Origin: an uncultured Lachnospiraceae bacterium
GTDB taxonomy: Bacteria > Bacillota > Clostridia > Lachnospirales > Lachnospiraceae
Assembly: GCA_902796005.1 (NCBI GenBank)
Contig: CADBNF010000092.1
Span: 41,083 to 105,082, forward strand
Direction: 5' to 3'
Length of the DNA: 64,000 bases
Numbering within the stretch: position 1 is the first letter of the stretch; the number at the start of each line of letters is the position of its first letter. The translations under genes were made by a program, and so were the position numbers. Positions 8,152-17,514 of this stretch are shown here, in pieces. The notes below the pieces were generated by a model, which saw only the letters and a list, made by a program, of their open reading frames with translations, ran no database searches and was not told the DNA's origin.

Positions 8152-9039
8152 TTAAAACCCTTTTATCACAGCATCTCTGTCCAGATCCCGGTGCTCCAGC
8201 TTCAGGCCGTAGTTCTTGTTCTCCAGAAGATGCGCATACAGCTCGTTGGCAATGGTCACCGAACGGTGTCTTCCGCCGGTGCAGCCGATGGCCACCACCA
8301 GGGAATTCTTGCCCTCGTCCACATAGTGGGGAAGAAGGTAGTTGAGCATGGCCGTCAGCTGGGTGACATAGGTCTGGGCCAGCTCGGACTGCATGACGTA
8401 CTCCGCCACCTCCGGATCGTTGCCGCTTTTGGTCTTCAGCTCCTTCACATAGTAGGGATTAGGCAGGAAACGCACGTCCATCACGATATCCGCATCCGCG
8501 GGTATGCCGTTCTTGAACCCGAAGGACATCACATTGACCACCAGGTTTTTGAACCCTGAATCCGCCACGAAGATACGGTCCAGCATCTGCCGCAGATCCC
8601 TGGTCAGCAGGTGGCTGGTGTCCAGGATATAGTCCGCATGCTTTTTAAGCGGGTCGATTTTCTTCCTCTCCTCGGCAATACCTGTCCCCAGCTTTCCGCC
8701 CTTCCCCGCCAGGGGATGATTGCGGCGGCTTTCCTTATACCGCTGCAGGATGACGCTGTCAGAGGCGTCAAGGAAAAGGATTTCATAACGGACGTTGTTC
8801 TTTTTCAGTTCGTCAAGCCCGGGCCGAAGGTCGGCAACGAGCCCGCTGCGCACATCCATGCCCAGGGCAATATACTCGTGGTCCTCGCTTTCGGAAGACA
8901 GCAGCATGACCACGAAGCTTTTCAGCATGGAGGCAGGCAGGTTGTCCACGCAGAAATAGCCCGCGTCCTCCATCATCTTCAGCGCCACGCTCTTGCCGGC
9001 TCCCGACATTCCCGTGATAATGACAAATCTTGAGATCAT
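8152..9039 (-). CDS. rapZ: RapZ/YvcJ nucleotide-binding protein
   Basis: P-loop ATPase/GTPase family that in E. coli acts as the RNase adaptor controlling glucosamine-6-phosphate synthase and in Bacillus (YvcJ) affects competence. The Walker A is GMSGAGKS near the N terminus. The family motifs DVRSG, FLDA and the C-terminal VAIGCTGGRHRSV are all seen. I chose the ATG of MISRFVII. One codon upstream a GTG is possible but is only 2 bases from the AGGAG. The gene lies between murB and whiA. The YvcK gene usually found between rapZ and whiA in Bacillus is absent here. Confidence 0.94.
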   Translation of the reverse strand: MISRFVIITGMSGAGKSVALKMMEDAGYFCVDNLPASMLKSFVVMLLSSESEDHEYIALGMDVRSGLVADLRPGLDELKKNNVRYEILFLDASDSVILQRYKESRRNHPLAGKGGKLGTGIAEERKKIDPLKKHADYILDTSHLLTRDLRQMLDRIFVADSGFKNLVVNVMSFGFKNGIPADADIVMDVRFLPNPYYVKELKTKSGNDPEVAEYVMQSELAQTYVTQLTAMLNYLLPHYVDEGKNSLVVAIGCTGGRHRSVTIANELYAHLLENKNYGLKLEHRDLDRDAVIKGF

Positions 9040-9055
9040 CACCGCTCCTTGTTCT

Positions 9056-9955
9056 TCAGATAAACTTAATCTCCGGCTCCAGGGTTACGCCGTACCTGTC
9101 CTGTACGGTCAGAATAATATGATCAATAAGCTTACGGACATCACCTTCCGTGGCCCCGCCCGTATTGATGATGAAGCCGGCATGTTTTTTGGAAACACAG
9201 GCTCCGCCTATATGATACCCCTTCAGGCCGGCATCGGCAATCAGTTTACCCGCAAAATATCCTTCCGGCCGCTTGAAGGCGCTGCCGGCGCTGGGATACT
9301 CCAGCGGCTGCTTTTCCGCCCGGGCCCGGGCAAGCTCCTGAATTCTCTCTTTTATAAGCTCCGGTTCCTTTTCCCGAAGCTGCAGTCTGGCGGACAATAC
9401 CACCGGACCGCCGTTTTTGATGATGCTGGTCCGGTAGCCCAGCGCCAGCTCCTCCACCGGCAGCGTCCTTGTTCCCTCCTCGGGGAAATACACCTCGGCG
9501 GACAGGACCACGTCCTTCATCTCTCCGTCATAGGCGCCGGCATTCATGGTGATGCCGCCCCCTAAGGTACCGGGTATGCCTGCGGCAAATTCCAGGCCGC
9601 CAAGCCCTCTTTTCGCCGAGGAAAGGGCCAGCTCGGAAAGCAGGGCCCCGGCTGCGGCCGTAAGGACGGTACCGTCAAAGGAAAAGCCGTTCATCTCCCC
9701 GGTATAAAGGATAACGCCGCGGAAGCCTTCATCCTTTACCAGCAGGTTGGTTCCCCTGCCCAGGATAAAATAAGGCAGCCCCTCCTGCCGGCAGAAGGCC
9801 ACAAGCTCTGTAAGCACGGCAGGATCTTTTACGGTAATAAAGCAGTCCGCCGGACCGCCGATGCGGAAGCTGGTGTGCTTCCGCATCGGTTCCTCCCGGC
9901 GAACCGCTTCTTTTCCGGCTATAGAACATAAACGCTCAAAAGACACGTCTGTCAT
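9056..9955 (-). CDS. murB: UDP-N-acetylenolpyruvoylglucosamine reductase
   Basis: Reduces UDP-GlcNAc-enolpyruvate to UDP-MurNAc in peptidoglycan synthesis, using FAD and NADPH. The FAD-binding part has HTSFRIGGPADC, LGRGTNLLVKD and GIPGTLGGGITMNAGAY. The C-terminal part has YPSAGSAFKRPEG, with the catalytic serine region, and HAGFIIN. This is the MurB type II length. The start MTDVSFERL (299 residues) has GAGGTGACT directly upstream. A longer frame would overlap carB without support. It begins 10 bases after carB stops and leads into rapZ-whiA. Confidence 0.95.
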   Translation of the reverse strand: MTDVSFERLCSIAGKEAVRREEPMRKHTSFRIGGPADCFITVKDPAVLTELVAFCRQEGLPYFILGRGTNLLVKDEGFRGVILYTGEMNGFSFDGTVLTAAAGALLSELALSSAKRGLGGLEFAAGIPGTLGGGITMNAGAYDGEMKDVVLSAEVYFPEEGTRTLPVEELALGYRTSIIKNGGPVVLSARLQLREKEPELIKERIQELARARAEKQPLEYPSAGSAFKRPEGYFAGKLIADAGLKGYHIGGACVSKKHAGFIINTGGATEGDVRKLIDHIILTVQDRYGVTLEPEIKFI

Positions 9956-9965
9956 AGTCACCTCG

Positions 9966-12900
9966 TCAGTATTTAATCTCTCCATGGTAATCCTGCAGGG
10001 ATTCCACCTCTGCGGCCTCATGGCTCTTCATATACAGGATGCCCTCCGCCGTTGCCCTGGCTGCCGCCATGGTGGTGATATAGGGGATCCTGTTCTTGAT
10101 GGCGGCCTTTCTTAAGTAGGCGCCGTCATGGACACTGATCTTGCCTGAGGGCGTATTGACCACCAGGGCGAAGTCGCCGTTGGTCATCTTATCCAGGATA
10201 TCCGGCCGGCCTTCATTCAGCTTGTAGACCTCTTCCACCTCCAGGTCGCAGCTTCTCAAAAGCATGCAGGTACCCTTCGTGGCGGCCAGCTTCATGCCTG
10301 CCCGTGCAAAGATGGCGGCAATCTGCGCCACCTCGGCCTTGTCCCGGTTATTGACGGAAAACAGCACGGTGCCGCTGGTGGGCATCGTGGAGGACACGGC
10401 CTCCTGGGCTTTCAGGAAGGCTTCGCCGTAGGAGTGGGAAAGGCCCAGCACCTCGCCGGTGGAACGCATCTCGGGCCCGAGGATCGGATCCACCTCCTGG
10501 AACATATTGAAGGGGAAGGCGGCTTCCTTTACGCCGTAATAGGGGATGTCGCCCTTCTTCATCTGCGGCAGCGGAGACGGTCTTCCGGTCAGCTCGGAGG
10601 TGATGATGTCCGTGGCAATGGGCACCATGCGGATATCGCAGACCTTGGAAACAAGGGGCACGGTTCTGGATGCCCTGGGATTGGCCTCCAGCACGTATAC
10701 CACGTCGTTCTCGATGGCGTACTGCATATTCATCAGGCCGCGGACATGCATGGTTTCCGCGATCCTCTTGGTATAGTCTTCAATAATCCGCACATTTTTC
10801 TCGGAAATATGGGCGGAGGGAAGGATGCAGGCGGAGTCACCGGAATGTACGCCCGCCAGCTCGATATGCTCCATGACTGCGGGAACAAAGGCATGCTCGC
10901 CGTCGGAGATGGCGTCGGCCTCACATTCCATGGCATTGTTCAGGAAACGGTCGATGAGGATGGGCCGGTCGGGGGTAACGCCCTCGGCAGCCAGCATGTA
11001 TTCCTCCATGCTCTCGTCGTCATAAACCACTTCCATGCCCCGGCCGCCCAGTACATAGGAGGGACGTACCATCACGGGATAGCCGATGCGGGCGGCAATG
11101 GCCTTGGCTTCCTCCACGGTGGAGGCCATGCCGGATTCGGGCATGGGAATCTCCAGCTTCTCCATCATGTTCCGGAACAGGTCCCTGTCCTCGGCCATAT
11201 CGATAACGGAGGGAGAGGTACCCAGGATCCTGACACCGTTTTCCTCCAGCTGGGCCGCCAGGTTCAGGGGCGTCTGTCCGCCGAACTGGGCAATCACGCC
11301 CAGAGGCTGCTCCTTTTTGTAGATGCTTAAGACGTCCTCAAGGGTCAGGGGCTCGAAATACAGCTTATCCGAGGTATCGTAGTCGGTGGATACGGTCTCG
11401 GGATTGCAGTTGACGATGATGGTTTCAAAGCCCAGGTTCTTTAAGGCCTTGGCCGCATGCACGCAGCAGTAGTCAAATTCGATGCCCTGGCCGATACGGT
11501 TGGGGCCGCCGCCCAGGATCATGACCTTGGGCCGGTCCGTCTTCACGGGATTCTTATCCGTTCCGTTGTAGGTGGAGTAATAATAGGCGCTGTCCACGGT
11601 ACCGGATACATGCACGCCTTCCCAGTTCTCCTCCACGCCCAGCGCGATGCGGCGGTCGCGGATATCCTTTTCGGGAATCTCCAGCAGGATGCTTAAATAC
11701 TTATCGGAGAAGCCGTCCTTTTTCGCCCGGATGAGCAGATCATCCGCCGGCAGGCCGCCCTTGTGGGCAAGCAGCGTCTCTTCCTCCTCCACCAGCTCCT
11801 GCATCTGGGTAAGGAAGTATTTCTTAATCTTCGTAATGTCATGAAGGGTATCCACGGAGGCGCCCTTGCGCAGGGCCTCATACAGCTGGAAATACCGCTC
11901 TGAATTGGGTGTGCGCACCCTGGTCAGCAGCTCATCCAGGGACAGGTCGTGGAAATTCTTTGCAAAGCCCAGACCGTAGCGGCCCGTTTCCAGGCTGCGG
12001 ATGGCCTTCTGGAAGGCTTCCTTGAAGGTTCTGCCGATGCTCATGACCTCGCCCACGGCCCGCATCTGGGTGCCCAGGGCGTCCTTGACATCCTTGAATT
12101 TCTCAAAGGCCCAGCGGGCGAACTTCAGGACGATGCCCTCCCCGTCGGGATAGTATTTGTCCAGGGTGCCGTATTTGCCGCAGGGAATCTCATCCAGGGT
12201 AATGCCGGTGGCCAGCATGGCGGAAATCAGGGCAATGGGGAAGCCGGTGGCCTTGGAGGCCAGCGCGGAGGACCGGGAGGTCCTGGGATTGATTTCGATA
12301 ACCACGATCCGGTCGCTTACCGGGTCATGGGCAAACTGCACGTTGGTGCCGCCGATAACCTGTACGGAATCCACGATGGCGTAGGCCTGCTTCTGCAGCC
12401 GCTCCTGCACCTCTTTGGAAATGGTCAGCATGGGAGCCGCGCAGAAGGAATCTCCCGTATGCACGCCCATGGGGTCGATATTTTCGATGAAACAGACGGT
12501 GATCATCTGGCCCTTGCTGTCCCGGACAATTTCCAGCTCCAGCTCTTCCCAGCCGTAGACGGATTCCTCCACCAGGACCTGTCCCACAAGGGAGGCCGCC
12601 AGGCCTCTGGCACAGACGGTTTTCAGTTCTTCCTTATTATAGACAAGGCCGCCGCCGGCGCCGCCCATGGTGTAGGCCGGACGCAGGACCACCGGATAGC
12701 CGAGCTCTGCGGCGATATCCAGGGCATCCTCCACGGAATAGGCCACCTTGCTTCTCGCCATCTCAATGCCCAGGGCATTCATCTGGTTCTTGAAGGCCAC
12801 CCGGTCTTCACCCCGTTCAATGGCGTCCACATGCACACCGATAACCTCTACGCCGTATTTCTGCAGTACGCCTGCCGTATACAGCTCTGAGCATAAATTA

Positions 12901-13187
12901 AGCCCTGACTGTCCGCCTAAATTCGGCAGCAACGCGTCGGGGCGCTCCTTTGCAATGATCTGTTCAAGCCGGGAAACATTCAACGGCTCAATATAAGTAA
13001 CATCTGCTGTTTCGGGATCGGTCATAATAGTAGCCGGATTGGAATTAACCAATACGATTTCATATCCTGCATTCTTCAGCGCCTTGCAGGCCTGAGTGCC
13101 GGAATAGTCAAACTCACAGGCCTGACCAATGACAATGGGGCCCGAACCGATGATCATGATTTTATGGATGTCTGTTCTCTTCGGCAT
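9966..13187 (-). CDS. carB: Carbamoyl-phosphate synthase large subunit
   Basis: Makes carbamoyl phosphate from ammonia, bicarbonate and two ATP for arginine and pyrimidine synthesis. At 1,073 residues it has both ATP-grasp halves: the first begins MIIGSGPIVIGQACEFDYSG, the second MILGGGPNRIGQGIEFDYCC, and a C-terminal MGS-like allosteric domain (about residues 940-1073). In the first half the usual GGQT motif reads LPNLGGQSGLN, while the second half keeps AQFGGQTPLN. The glutaminase subunit carA is not adjacent. A promoter directly upstream makes it the first gene of a unit that runs into murB. Confidence 0.97.
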   Translation of the reverse strand: MPKRTDIHKIMIIGSGPIVIGQACEFDYSGTQACKALKNAGYEIVLVNSNPATIMTDPETADVTYIEPLNVSRLEQIIAKERPDALLPNLGGQSGLNLCSELYTAGVLQKYGVEVIGVHVDAIERGEDRVAFKNQMNALGIEMARSKVAYSVEDALDIAAELGYPVVLRPAYTMGGAGGGLVYNKEELKTVCARGLAASLVGQVLVEESVYGWEELELEIVRDSKGQMITVCFIENIDPMGVHTGDSFCAAPMLTISKEVQERLQKQAYAIVDSVQVIGGTNVQFAHDPVSDRIVVIEINPRTSRSSALASKATGFPIALISAMLATGITLDEIPCGKYGTLDKYYPDGEGIVLKFARWAFEKFKDVKDALGTQMRAVGEVMSIGRTFKEAFQKAIRSLETGRYGLGFAKNFHDLSLDELLTRVRTPNSERYFQLYEALRKGASVDTLHDITKIKKYFLTQMQELVEEEETLLAHKGGLPADDLLIRAKKDGFSDKYLSILLEIPEKDIRDRRIALGVEENWEGVHVSGTVDSAYYYSTYNGTDKNPVKTDRPKVMILGGGPNRIGQGIEFDYCCVHAAKALKNLGFETIIVNCNPETVSTDYDTSDKLYFEPLTLEDVLSIYKKEQPLGVIAQFGGQTPLNLAAQLEENGVRILGTSPSVIDMAEDRDLFRNMMEKLEIPMPESGMASTVEEAKAIAARIGYPVMVRPSYVLGGRGMEVVYDDESMEEYMLAAEGVTPDRPILIDRFLNNAMECEADAISDGEHAFVPAVMEHIELAGVHSGDSACILPSAHISEKNVRIIEDYTKRIAETMHVRGLMNMQYAIENDVVYVLEANPRASRTVPLVSKVCDIRMVPIATDIITSELTGRPSPLPQMKKGDIPYYGVKEAAFPFNMFQEVDPILGPEMRSTGEVLGLSHSYGEAFLKAQEAVSSTMPTSGTVLFSVNNRDKAEVAQIAAIFARAGMKLAATKGTCMLLRSCDLEVEEVYKLNEGRPDILDKMTNGDFALVVNTPSGKISVHDGAYLRKAAIKNRIPYITTMAAARATAEGILYMKSHEAAEVESLQDYHGEIKY

Positions 13188-13216
13188 GTTCTTCCCTCCA
13201 AAATTACTTTGTAACT

Positions 13217-13244
13217 ATTATACTGAAGAAATGAAATTACGCAA
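13217..13244 (-). promoter_or_regulatory. Promoter of carB
   Basis: Minus-strand TTGCGT, a 16-base spacer and TATAAT lie 29 bases before the carB ATG. The predicted leader is too short for a pyrimidine-type attenuator. Confidence 0.65.
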
Positions 13245-13250
13245 GAGAAA

Positions 13251-13282
13251 AAGGGAGAAAAAAATCCACAGGATTCTCCCTT
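13251..13282 (-). terminator. Terminator after pyk
   Basis: Stem AAGGGAGAA/TTCTCCCTT followed on the minus strand by TTTCTCTT, 15 bases after the pyk stop codon. Confidence 0.75.
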
Positions 13283-13297
13283 ATTCTCTGTGTAAAA

Positions 13298-14713
13298 TCA
13301 GACAATATGTTCCACACGGATGGTATCTGTGCTGCCGGGCACGCCTGCCTGGCGGCCGCCGGTAAGCACCACCACATCCCCGGGCACAAGTCCCAGCAGG
13401 CGTTTGGCCACAGCCGCACCGTTGTCCAGGATATTTTCCAGGGTGCTGCGCTTCCCGGCCAGGTAGGGCGTCACGCCCCAGGTCAGGGCCAGCTTGTAGT
13501 ATGCCTTCGAATCCGAGGTAATGCCGATGATATCCACGGGACAGCGGAACCGGCTTACCATTCTGGCGGTGATGCCGCTGATGGAGCTGATGCTTAAGGC
13601 CTTCGCCCCCAGGTCCACCGCGATGCTGCAGGCCGCGTGGGAAATGGCATCCATGACGGAGGAGGTACGGATAACCGCCCGTTTAAAGGAATTGCGGTAA
13701 TCGATGACGCTTTCCGTATAGTTAATGACGCTGGCCATGGTTTTCACTGCCTCCACCGGATAGGCGCCGGAGGCGGTTTCCCCGGAAAGCATCAGGGTGG
13801 ATGCCCGGTCGTAGACCGCATTGGCCACGTCGGAGACCTCTGCTCTCGTGGCCCTGGAATCGGTAATCATGGATTCCAGCATCTCCGTGGCGATGATAAC
13901 CTCTTTGCCCCGGGCATTGCAGACGCGGATGAGCTGCTTCTGGTAGAAGGGCACCTCGGAATAATCCACCTCCACGCCCAGATCTCCCCTGGCCACCATG
14001 ACCGCATCCGCCACCTCGCAGATTTCCTCGATGTTGTTAAGGCCCAGGCGGTTCTCAATCTTTGCGATAATGTTGATATCCCTGCCGCCGTTGTCGTCCA
14101 GGAATTGCCGGATGGCCAGCATATCCTCCTTGTCGCTGACAAAGGAAGCCGCCACCAGGTCCACATCCTCCCGGATGCCGAAGAGCAGGTCCGCCTTGTC
14201 CTTTTCGCTTAAAAACTCCATATGCAGCCGCACGCCGGGGACGTTAACCCCCTTGTTGTTCCGCAGCTCGCCGCCGGTCACAACCCGGCAGAGGATATCC
14301 TCTCCTTCCGTCTTTTCCACCTTCATGACGATGTGGCCGTCGTCTGCATAGACCGTATCCCCCGGGGAAAGTTCAGAGGGCAGGTTCTTATAGGTGACGG
14401 ACACCTGCCGGCTGTCCCCCTCCACCTCTCTTGCGGTCAGGGTAAATTCACTGCCGTTTTCCAGGAAGGCGCTGCCCTCCTTAAAGGTTTTCACCCGGAC
14501 CTCCGGGCCTTTTGTATCCAGAAGGATGGCGATGGGCAGCCGCAGTTCCTCCCGGACCTCCTTGATGGTTTCGATAACCGCCGCATGGCTTTCATAATTC
14601 CCGTGGGAGAAATTCAGCCTTGCCACATTCATGCCGGCCAGGCACATGGCCCTTAAGGTCTCCCGGTCAGAGCTGGCCGGTCCGATGGTGCAGATGATTT
14701 TTGTTTTTCTCAT
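13298..14713 (-). CDS. pyk: Pyruvate kinase
   Basis: Converts phosphoenolpyruvate and ADP to pyruvate and ATP. It begins MRKTKIICTIGPAS and has NFSHGNYE, LDTKGPEVR, the active-site segment IIAKIENRLGLNNIEEI, the VARGDLGVEVDYSEV motif and ATEMLESM. The C-terminal domain ends with VVLTGGRQAGVPGSTDTIRV. Length is 471 residues, so it lacks the extra PEP-utiliser-like C-terminal domain of some Bacillus enzymes (about 585 residues). It starts 19 bases after trmB, so the two are co-transcribed, and it ends at a terminator. Confidence 0.97.
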   Translation of the reverse strand: MRKTKIICTIGPASSDRETLRAMCLAGMNVARLNFSHGNYESHAAVIETIKEVREELRLPIAILLDTKGPEVRVKTFKEGSAFLENGSEFTLTAREVEGDSRQVSVTYKNLPSELSPGDTVYADDGHIVMKVEKTEGEDILCRVVTGGELRNNKGVNVPGVRLHMEFLSEKDKADLLFGIREDVDLVAASFVSDKEDMLAIRQFLDDNGGRDINIIAKIENRLGLNNIEEICEVADAVMVARGDLGVEVDYSEVPFYQKQLIRVCNARGKEVIIATEMLESMITDSRATRAEVSDVANAVYDRASTLMLSGETASGAYPVEAVKTMASVINYTESVIDYRNSFKRAVIRTSSVMDAISHAACSIAVDLGAKALSISSISGITARMVSRFRCPVDIIGITSDSKAYYKLALTWGVTPYLAGKRSTLENILDNGAAVAKRLLGLVPGDVVVLTGGRQAGVPGSTDTIRVEHIV

Positions 14714-14732
14714 GAATGGTTCTCCTTACCGC

Positions 14733-15389
14733 TTATTCCTTCCCCGGGACAGCGGTAAGCCTGCATATCTTCTGCCCTGATGAGGAAAATTTTTCTTCGT
14801 ATTCTGTCATGATGTTGCCCTCGCAAAGGACGGGGTCCCCGTGCAGGTCACGGGTCAGGGACGTTATGGTCCAGCCGTTTTCCGAAAAGCTTTCCACCGA
14901 CCACTCGAAAAGGCCCGTATTGTCCGTCTTGAAGGCCACCTCTGCCCCCTCCTTTAAAATCAGCCGGTACCGGGCCAGAAAACGGTCCGAGGTAAGCCTT
15001 CTTTTGGCATGCCTGTCCTTGGGCCAGGGGTCGGAGAAGTTAAGGTAAATGCCCGCCACCTCTCCCGGGGCGAAAATATCCGTAAGATAGGTGGCGTCAA
15101 ACCGGAGAAAACATAAGTTTTCCGGGGCAGCCTCTCCAAGCGCCTCCGCCTTTTCCAGCGCCCGGATCAGGACGCTGCTGTACATCTCGATGCCGATATA
15201 ATTGTTACCGGGATTGCGGGCGGCGCATTCCATGAGGAACTGTCCCTTGCCCATGCCGATTTCCAGGTACAGGGGATGGTCGTTCCCGAAGAACTCCTTC
15301 CATCTGCCCTTCCACTTTTCCGGCTCCTGAACGCAGAACCGGTTTTCCGCTATTTTCTCCCGGGAACCCGGGATATTCCGAAGTCTCAT
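14733..15389 (-). CDS. trmB: tRNA (guanine-N7-)-methyltransferase
   Basis: SAM-dependent enzyme that methylates G46 in tRNA variable loops. Motifs: the SAM-binding LEIGMGKGQFL, NYIGIEMYSSV, and the family-specific LNFSDPWPKDRHAKRRL, which contains the catalytic Asp and RNA-binding basic residues. The C-terminal KTDNTGLFEWSVE is also conserved. The 218-residue length is normal. It lies between a lipoprotein gene (36 bases upstream) and pyk. Confidence 0.96.
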   Translation of the reverse strand: MRLRNIPGSREKIAENRFCVQEPEKWKGRWKEFFGNDHPLYLEIGMGKGQFLMECAARNPGNNYIGIEMYSSVLIRALEKAEALGEAAPENLCFLRFDATYLTDIFAPGEVAGIYLNFSDPWPKDRHAKRRLTSDRFLARYRLILKEGAEVAFKTDNTGLFEWSVESFSENGWTITSLTRDLHGDPVLCEGNIMTEYEEKFSSSGQKICRLTAVPGKE

Positions 15390-15425
15390 CTGCTGTCTTC
15401 CTGTCAGTTTAATGGTTTTCAGGCA

Positions 15426-16637
15426 TCATTGCGCGGCATGATTGGTCATGTAATCGTCGTACCATGCCAGATACGGGTAGGCATTGCCCTCCTCATCCAG
15501 GATGATCAGTGAGGGATCCATCATGCTGCCGGCGTTGAGGAAACGGAAGGTAATGCTTCCGGGACCGTCAACCACCGTTCCGTCCACTTCGACGATGCTG
15601 TTCCAGTTTACGGTCACTTCATTTTCCCCGGTCAGGAAGGCTTCCGCCTCCAGATCCGTCTGGGTGCCGTCCAGGAAATGCAGCACCGGCAGTCCGACGG
15701 TTGTCCCCTTCGTGTCATTCCAGTTAAGAGAAACGTCAATAATGTTCATGAAGGCATCCTCATCCTTGATGATGGATCCGGTGAGGTCATAGGTACCTCC
15801 TTCACCCCGGGCGATGGCCCATTTCTGCTGCGGCAGCAGCGTCACCGTTCCGCCGTTCACATTTTCCATTACCAGGCTGTCATTCTCAAACCGGAGGTTA
15901 TATACCTGGGGCTCTGCATCTTCATAATACTCCAGTGTAAAGTCGTCCTTAAGTCCGCGAACCTGCCGGCAGGTCATGACATTTCCCTCTACGGTATAGG
16001 TGTAACGGAACCGGTTGTAAACCGCGCCGTCTTCCCCGATGAGGGACATGTCCGCAAGGGGCGTATTGTACAGCTCCACAATATTTTCCAGAAGCGCATC
16101 TGCATCCTCCGGATGCTCTGCCTGAAGCCTCCCGTTCAGAGCAGCCCAGTCATCCCTTGTGTGGAGCCATGTCGTATCCTTACCCAGGGAGGTAGCCCTG
16201 CCGCAGGTCATGGCCACGGGCACCGAGCTGACCGCACGGCTTAACACATGGTTGGTCTCTCCGGTGTGAAAGGTCATATCCGGGATCTCGTCGAATATCC
16301 TTTTATCGCAGCCGTCGCTGCCGTCAAAAAATATGCTATTGTATCGACCGAACAGGAACCAGTCGGCGATGCTTCCGTCCGCTTCCGTCTTATCCGGCCT
16401 GTCCATTTCCCTGTACAAGGCTACATCCACTGCCACGGGCTGCACCTTCACTTCCTCTGCTGAAGACTGTGCCTGTTCCGCTGCCGAAGACTGTGCTTGT
16501 TCCCCGGCCGAAGACTGCGTCTCCGCTGCAGAGGCACTCTTCGAAGCCGTATCGCTGTCATTTTTCCCGCCGCAGCCTGCAAAAAGCGCTGCAGCCATTA
16601 TCCCGGCCAGTGTCATTGCCGCAAATCTGTTCTTCAT
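15426..16637 (-). CDS. Lipoprotein of unknown function
   Basis: Not assigned to a named family. Residues 1-22 are a lipoprotein signal peptide with lipobox LFAGC (lipidated Cys22). Residues about 25-65 are a Ser/Ala/Gln-rich spacer containing near-repeats of EQAQSSA, the usual flexible tether. The remaining 335 residues are acidic and mixed beta-like, with no motif I can place (for example DWFLFGRYNSIFFDG and NWNDTKGTTVGLPVLHF). GGAGG precedes the ATG. It has its own promoter and probably reads on into trmB. Likely a surface-exposed binding or structural protein. Confidence 0.8.
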   Translation of the reverse strand: MKNRFAAMTLAGIMAAALFAGCGGKNDSDTASKSASAAETQSSAGEQAQSSAAEQAQSSAEEVKVQPVAVDVALYREMDRPDKTEADGSIADWFLFGRYNSIFFDGSDGCDKRIFDEIPDMTFHTGETNHVLSRAVSSVPVAMTCGRATSLGKDTTWLHTRDDWAALNGRLQAEHPEDADALLENIVELYNTPLADMSLIGEDGAVYNRFRYTYTVEGNVMTCRQVRGLKDDFTLEYYEDAEPQVYNLRFENDSLVMENVNGGTVTLLPQQKWAIARGEGGTYDLTGSIIKDEDAFMNIIDVSLNWNDTKGTTVGLPVLHFLDGTQTDLEAEAFLTGENEVTVNWNSIVEVDGTVVDGPGSITFRFLNAGSMMDPSLIILDEEGNAYPYLAWYDDYMTNHAAQ

Positions 16638-16714
16638 CCTTTATTGCCTCCGTCTTTCCTTTATAAAGCCTGTTCCGGGGCAGCTTCTCCCCGTCTGTAT
16701 GAAAGAACGTGAAC

Positions 16715-16743
16715 AATATACCACAACCGGCGGCCGCGATCAA
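16715..16743 (-). promoter_or_regulatory. Promoter of the 403-residue lipoprotein gene
   Basis: Minus-strand TTGATC, 17-base spacer, TATATT, about 78 bases before the start codon. Confidence 0.6.
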
Positions 16744-16898
16744 TTTTTTAAATGTACAGATTTCTGAACCATGGATTCACCTGCCCCGGTTGACGTTATC
16801 AAAATCTTCGTCGATTTGTCCAATCATAAGCAAATACAGGGCTTTTTGACAAAGTTTTCCACTTTATCCACAATTTCGCCCTGATTCTCCCCGAAAAG

Positions 16899-16930
16899 AA
16901 AGTCCCGAAAACCTTTGTTTCCGGGACTTA
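16899..16930 (-). terminator. Probable terminator of the gap-pgk-tpiA-dtd operon
   Basis: A 13-base-pair stem with one mismatch built on AAGTCCCG..AAAC, four-base loop, followed on the minus strand by TTTCTTTTC. It lies about 125 bases beyond the dtd stop, further than usual. Confidence 0.55.
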
Positions 16931-17056
16931 TCCACAGTTTCCACATTTTTTTGTGGAAACCTCGGTTTTACATAACGCAGGATTTATCCTGACCTTTGGT
17001 TAAATTGCACATAACGAAATACGGAAGTTTACGGTTCCCTTAAAGGCTGTTTTTAC

Positions 17057-17506
17057 TTAAAACAGGGTATCCGAATCCAGGATAACCGTAAAGGGACCGT
17101 CGTTAAGCAGGCTGACCTTCATGTCCGCGCCGAAGACGCCTCTTTCCACCTTCGGGAAGTATTTTCCCGCCTCCGCAAGCACAAACTCGTACAAAGGCTC
17201 CGCCGTCTCGGGCCTGGCCGCATCGGTAAAGCCGGGCCGGTTGCCGTGGCGGCAGTCGGCGTACAGGGTGAACTGGGAAATGATCAGGATCTCTCCGCCC
17301 ACGTCCGCGGCTGACAGGTTGGTTTTCCCCGCACTGTCTTCGAAAATCCGCAGGCCGCAGGCCTTTTTCACCATTTTCACCGCGATGGCTTCGTCATCCG
17401 TCCCCGAGATGCCGCAGAGGATAAGGAGGCCTTTGCCGATGGAGCCGTGAACCTGTCCGTCTATGGTGACGGACGCATGACTGACACGCTGGATTACAAA
17501 CCGCAT
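17057..17506 (-). CDS. dtd: D-aminoacyl-tRNA deacylase
   Basis: Removes D-amino acids wrongly attached to tRNA. Family signatures are [13 protein letters not shown] at the N terminus, [18 protein letters not shown] in the centre and the cross-subunit [11 protein letters not shown] at the end, which holds the Gly-cisPro motif. The 149-residue length is exact for the family. It is the last gene of the glycolytic operon, starting 8 bases after tpiA stops. Confidence 0.96.
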   Translation of the reverse strand: MRFVIQRVSHASVTIDGQVHGSIGKGLLILCGISGTDDEAIAVKMVKKACGLRIFEDSAGKTNLSAADVGGEILIISQFTLYADCRHGNRPGFTDAARPETAEPLYEFVLAEAGKYFPKVERGVFGADMKVSLLNDGPFTVILDSDTLF

Positions 17507-17514
17507 AGGCTGCC

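Larger units (their letters stand above)
16638..17056. other. Gene-free stretch with DnaA-box matches and hairpins
   Basis: This 419-base interval between dtd and a lipoprotein gene contains the lipoprotein promoter (16715-16743), two perfect TTATCCACA DnaA-box matches (16864-16872 and 16928-16936, same orientation, 64 bases apart), a terminator hairpin between them (about 16899-16930) and a second hairpin made of GTTTCCACA and its complement around a T-run (16937-16960). No gene fits. Function of the DnaA boxes is inferred only. Confidence 0.6.
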
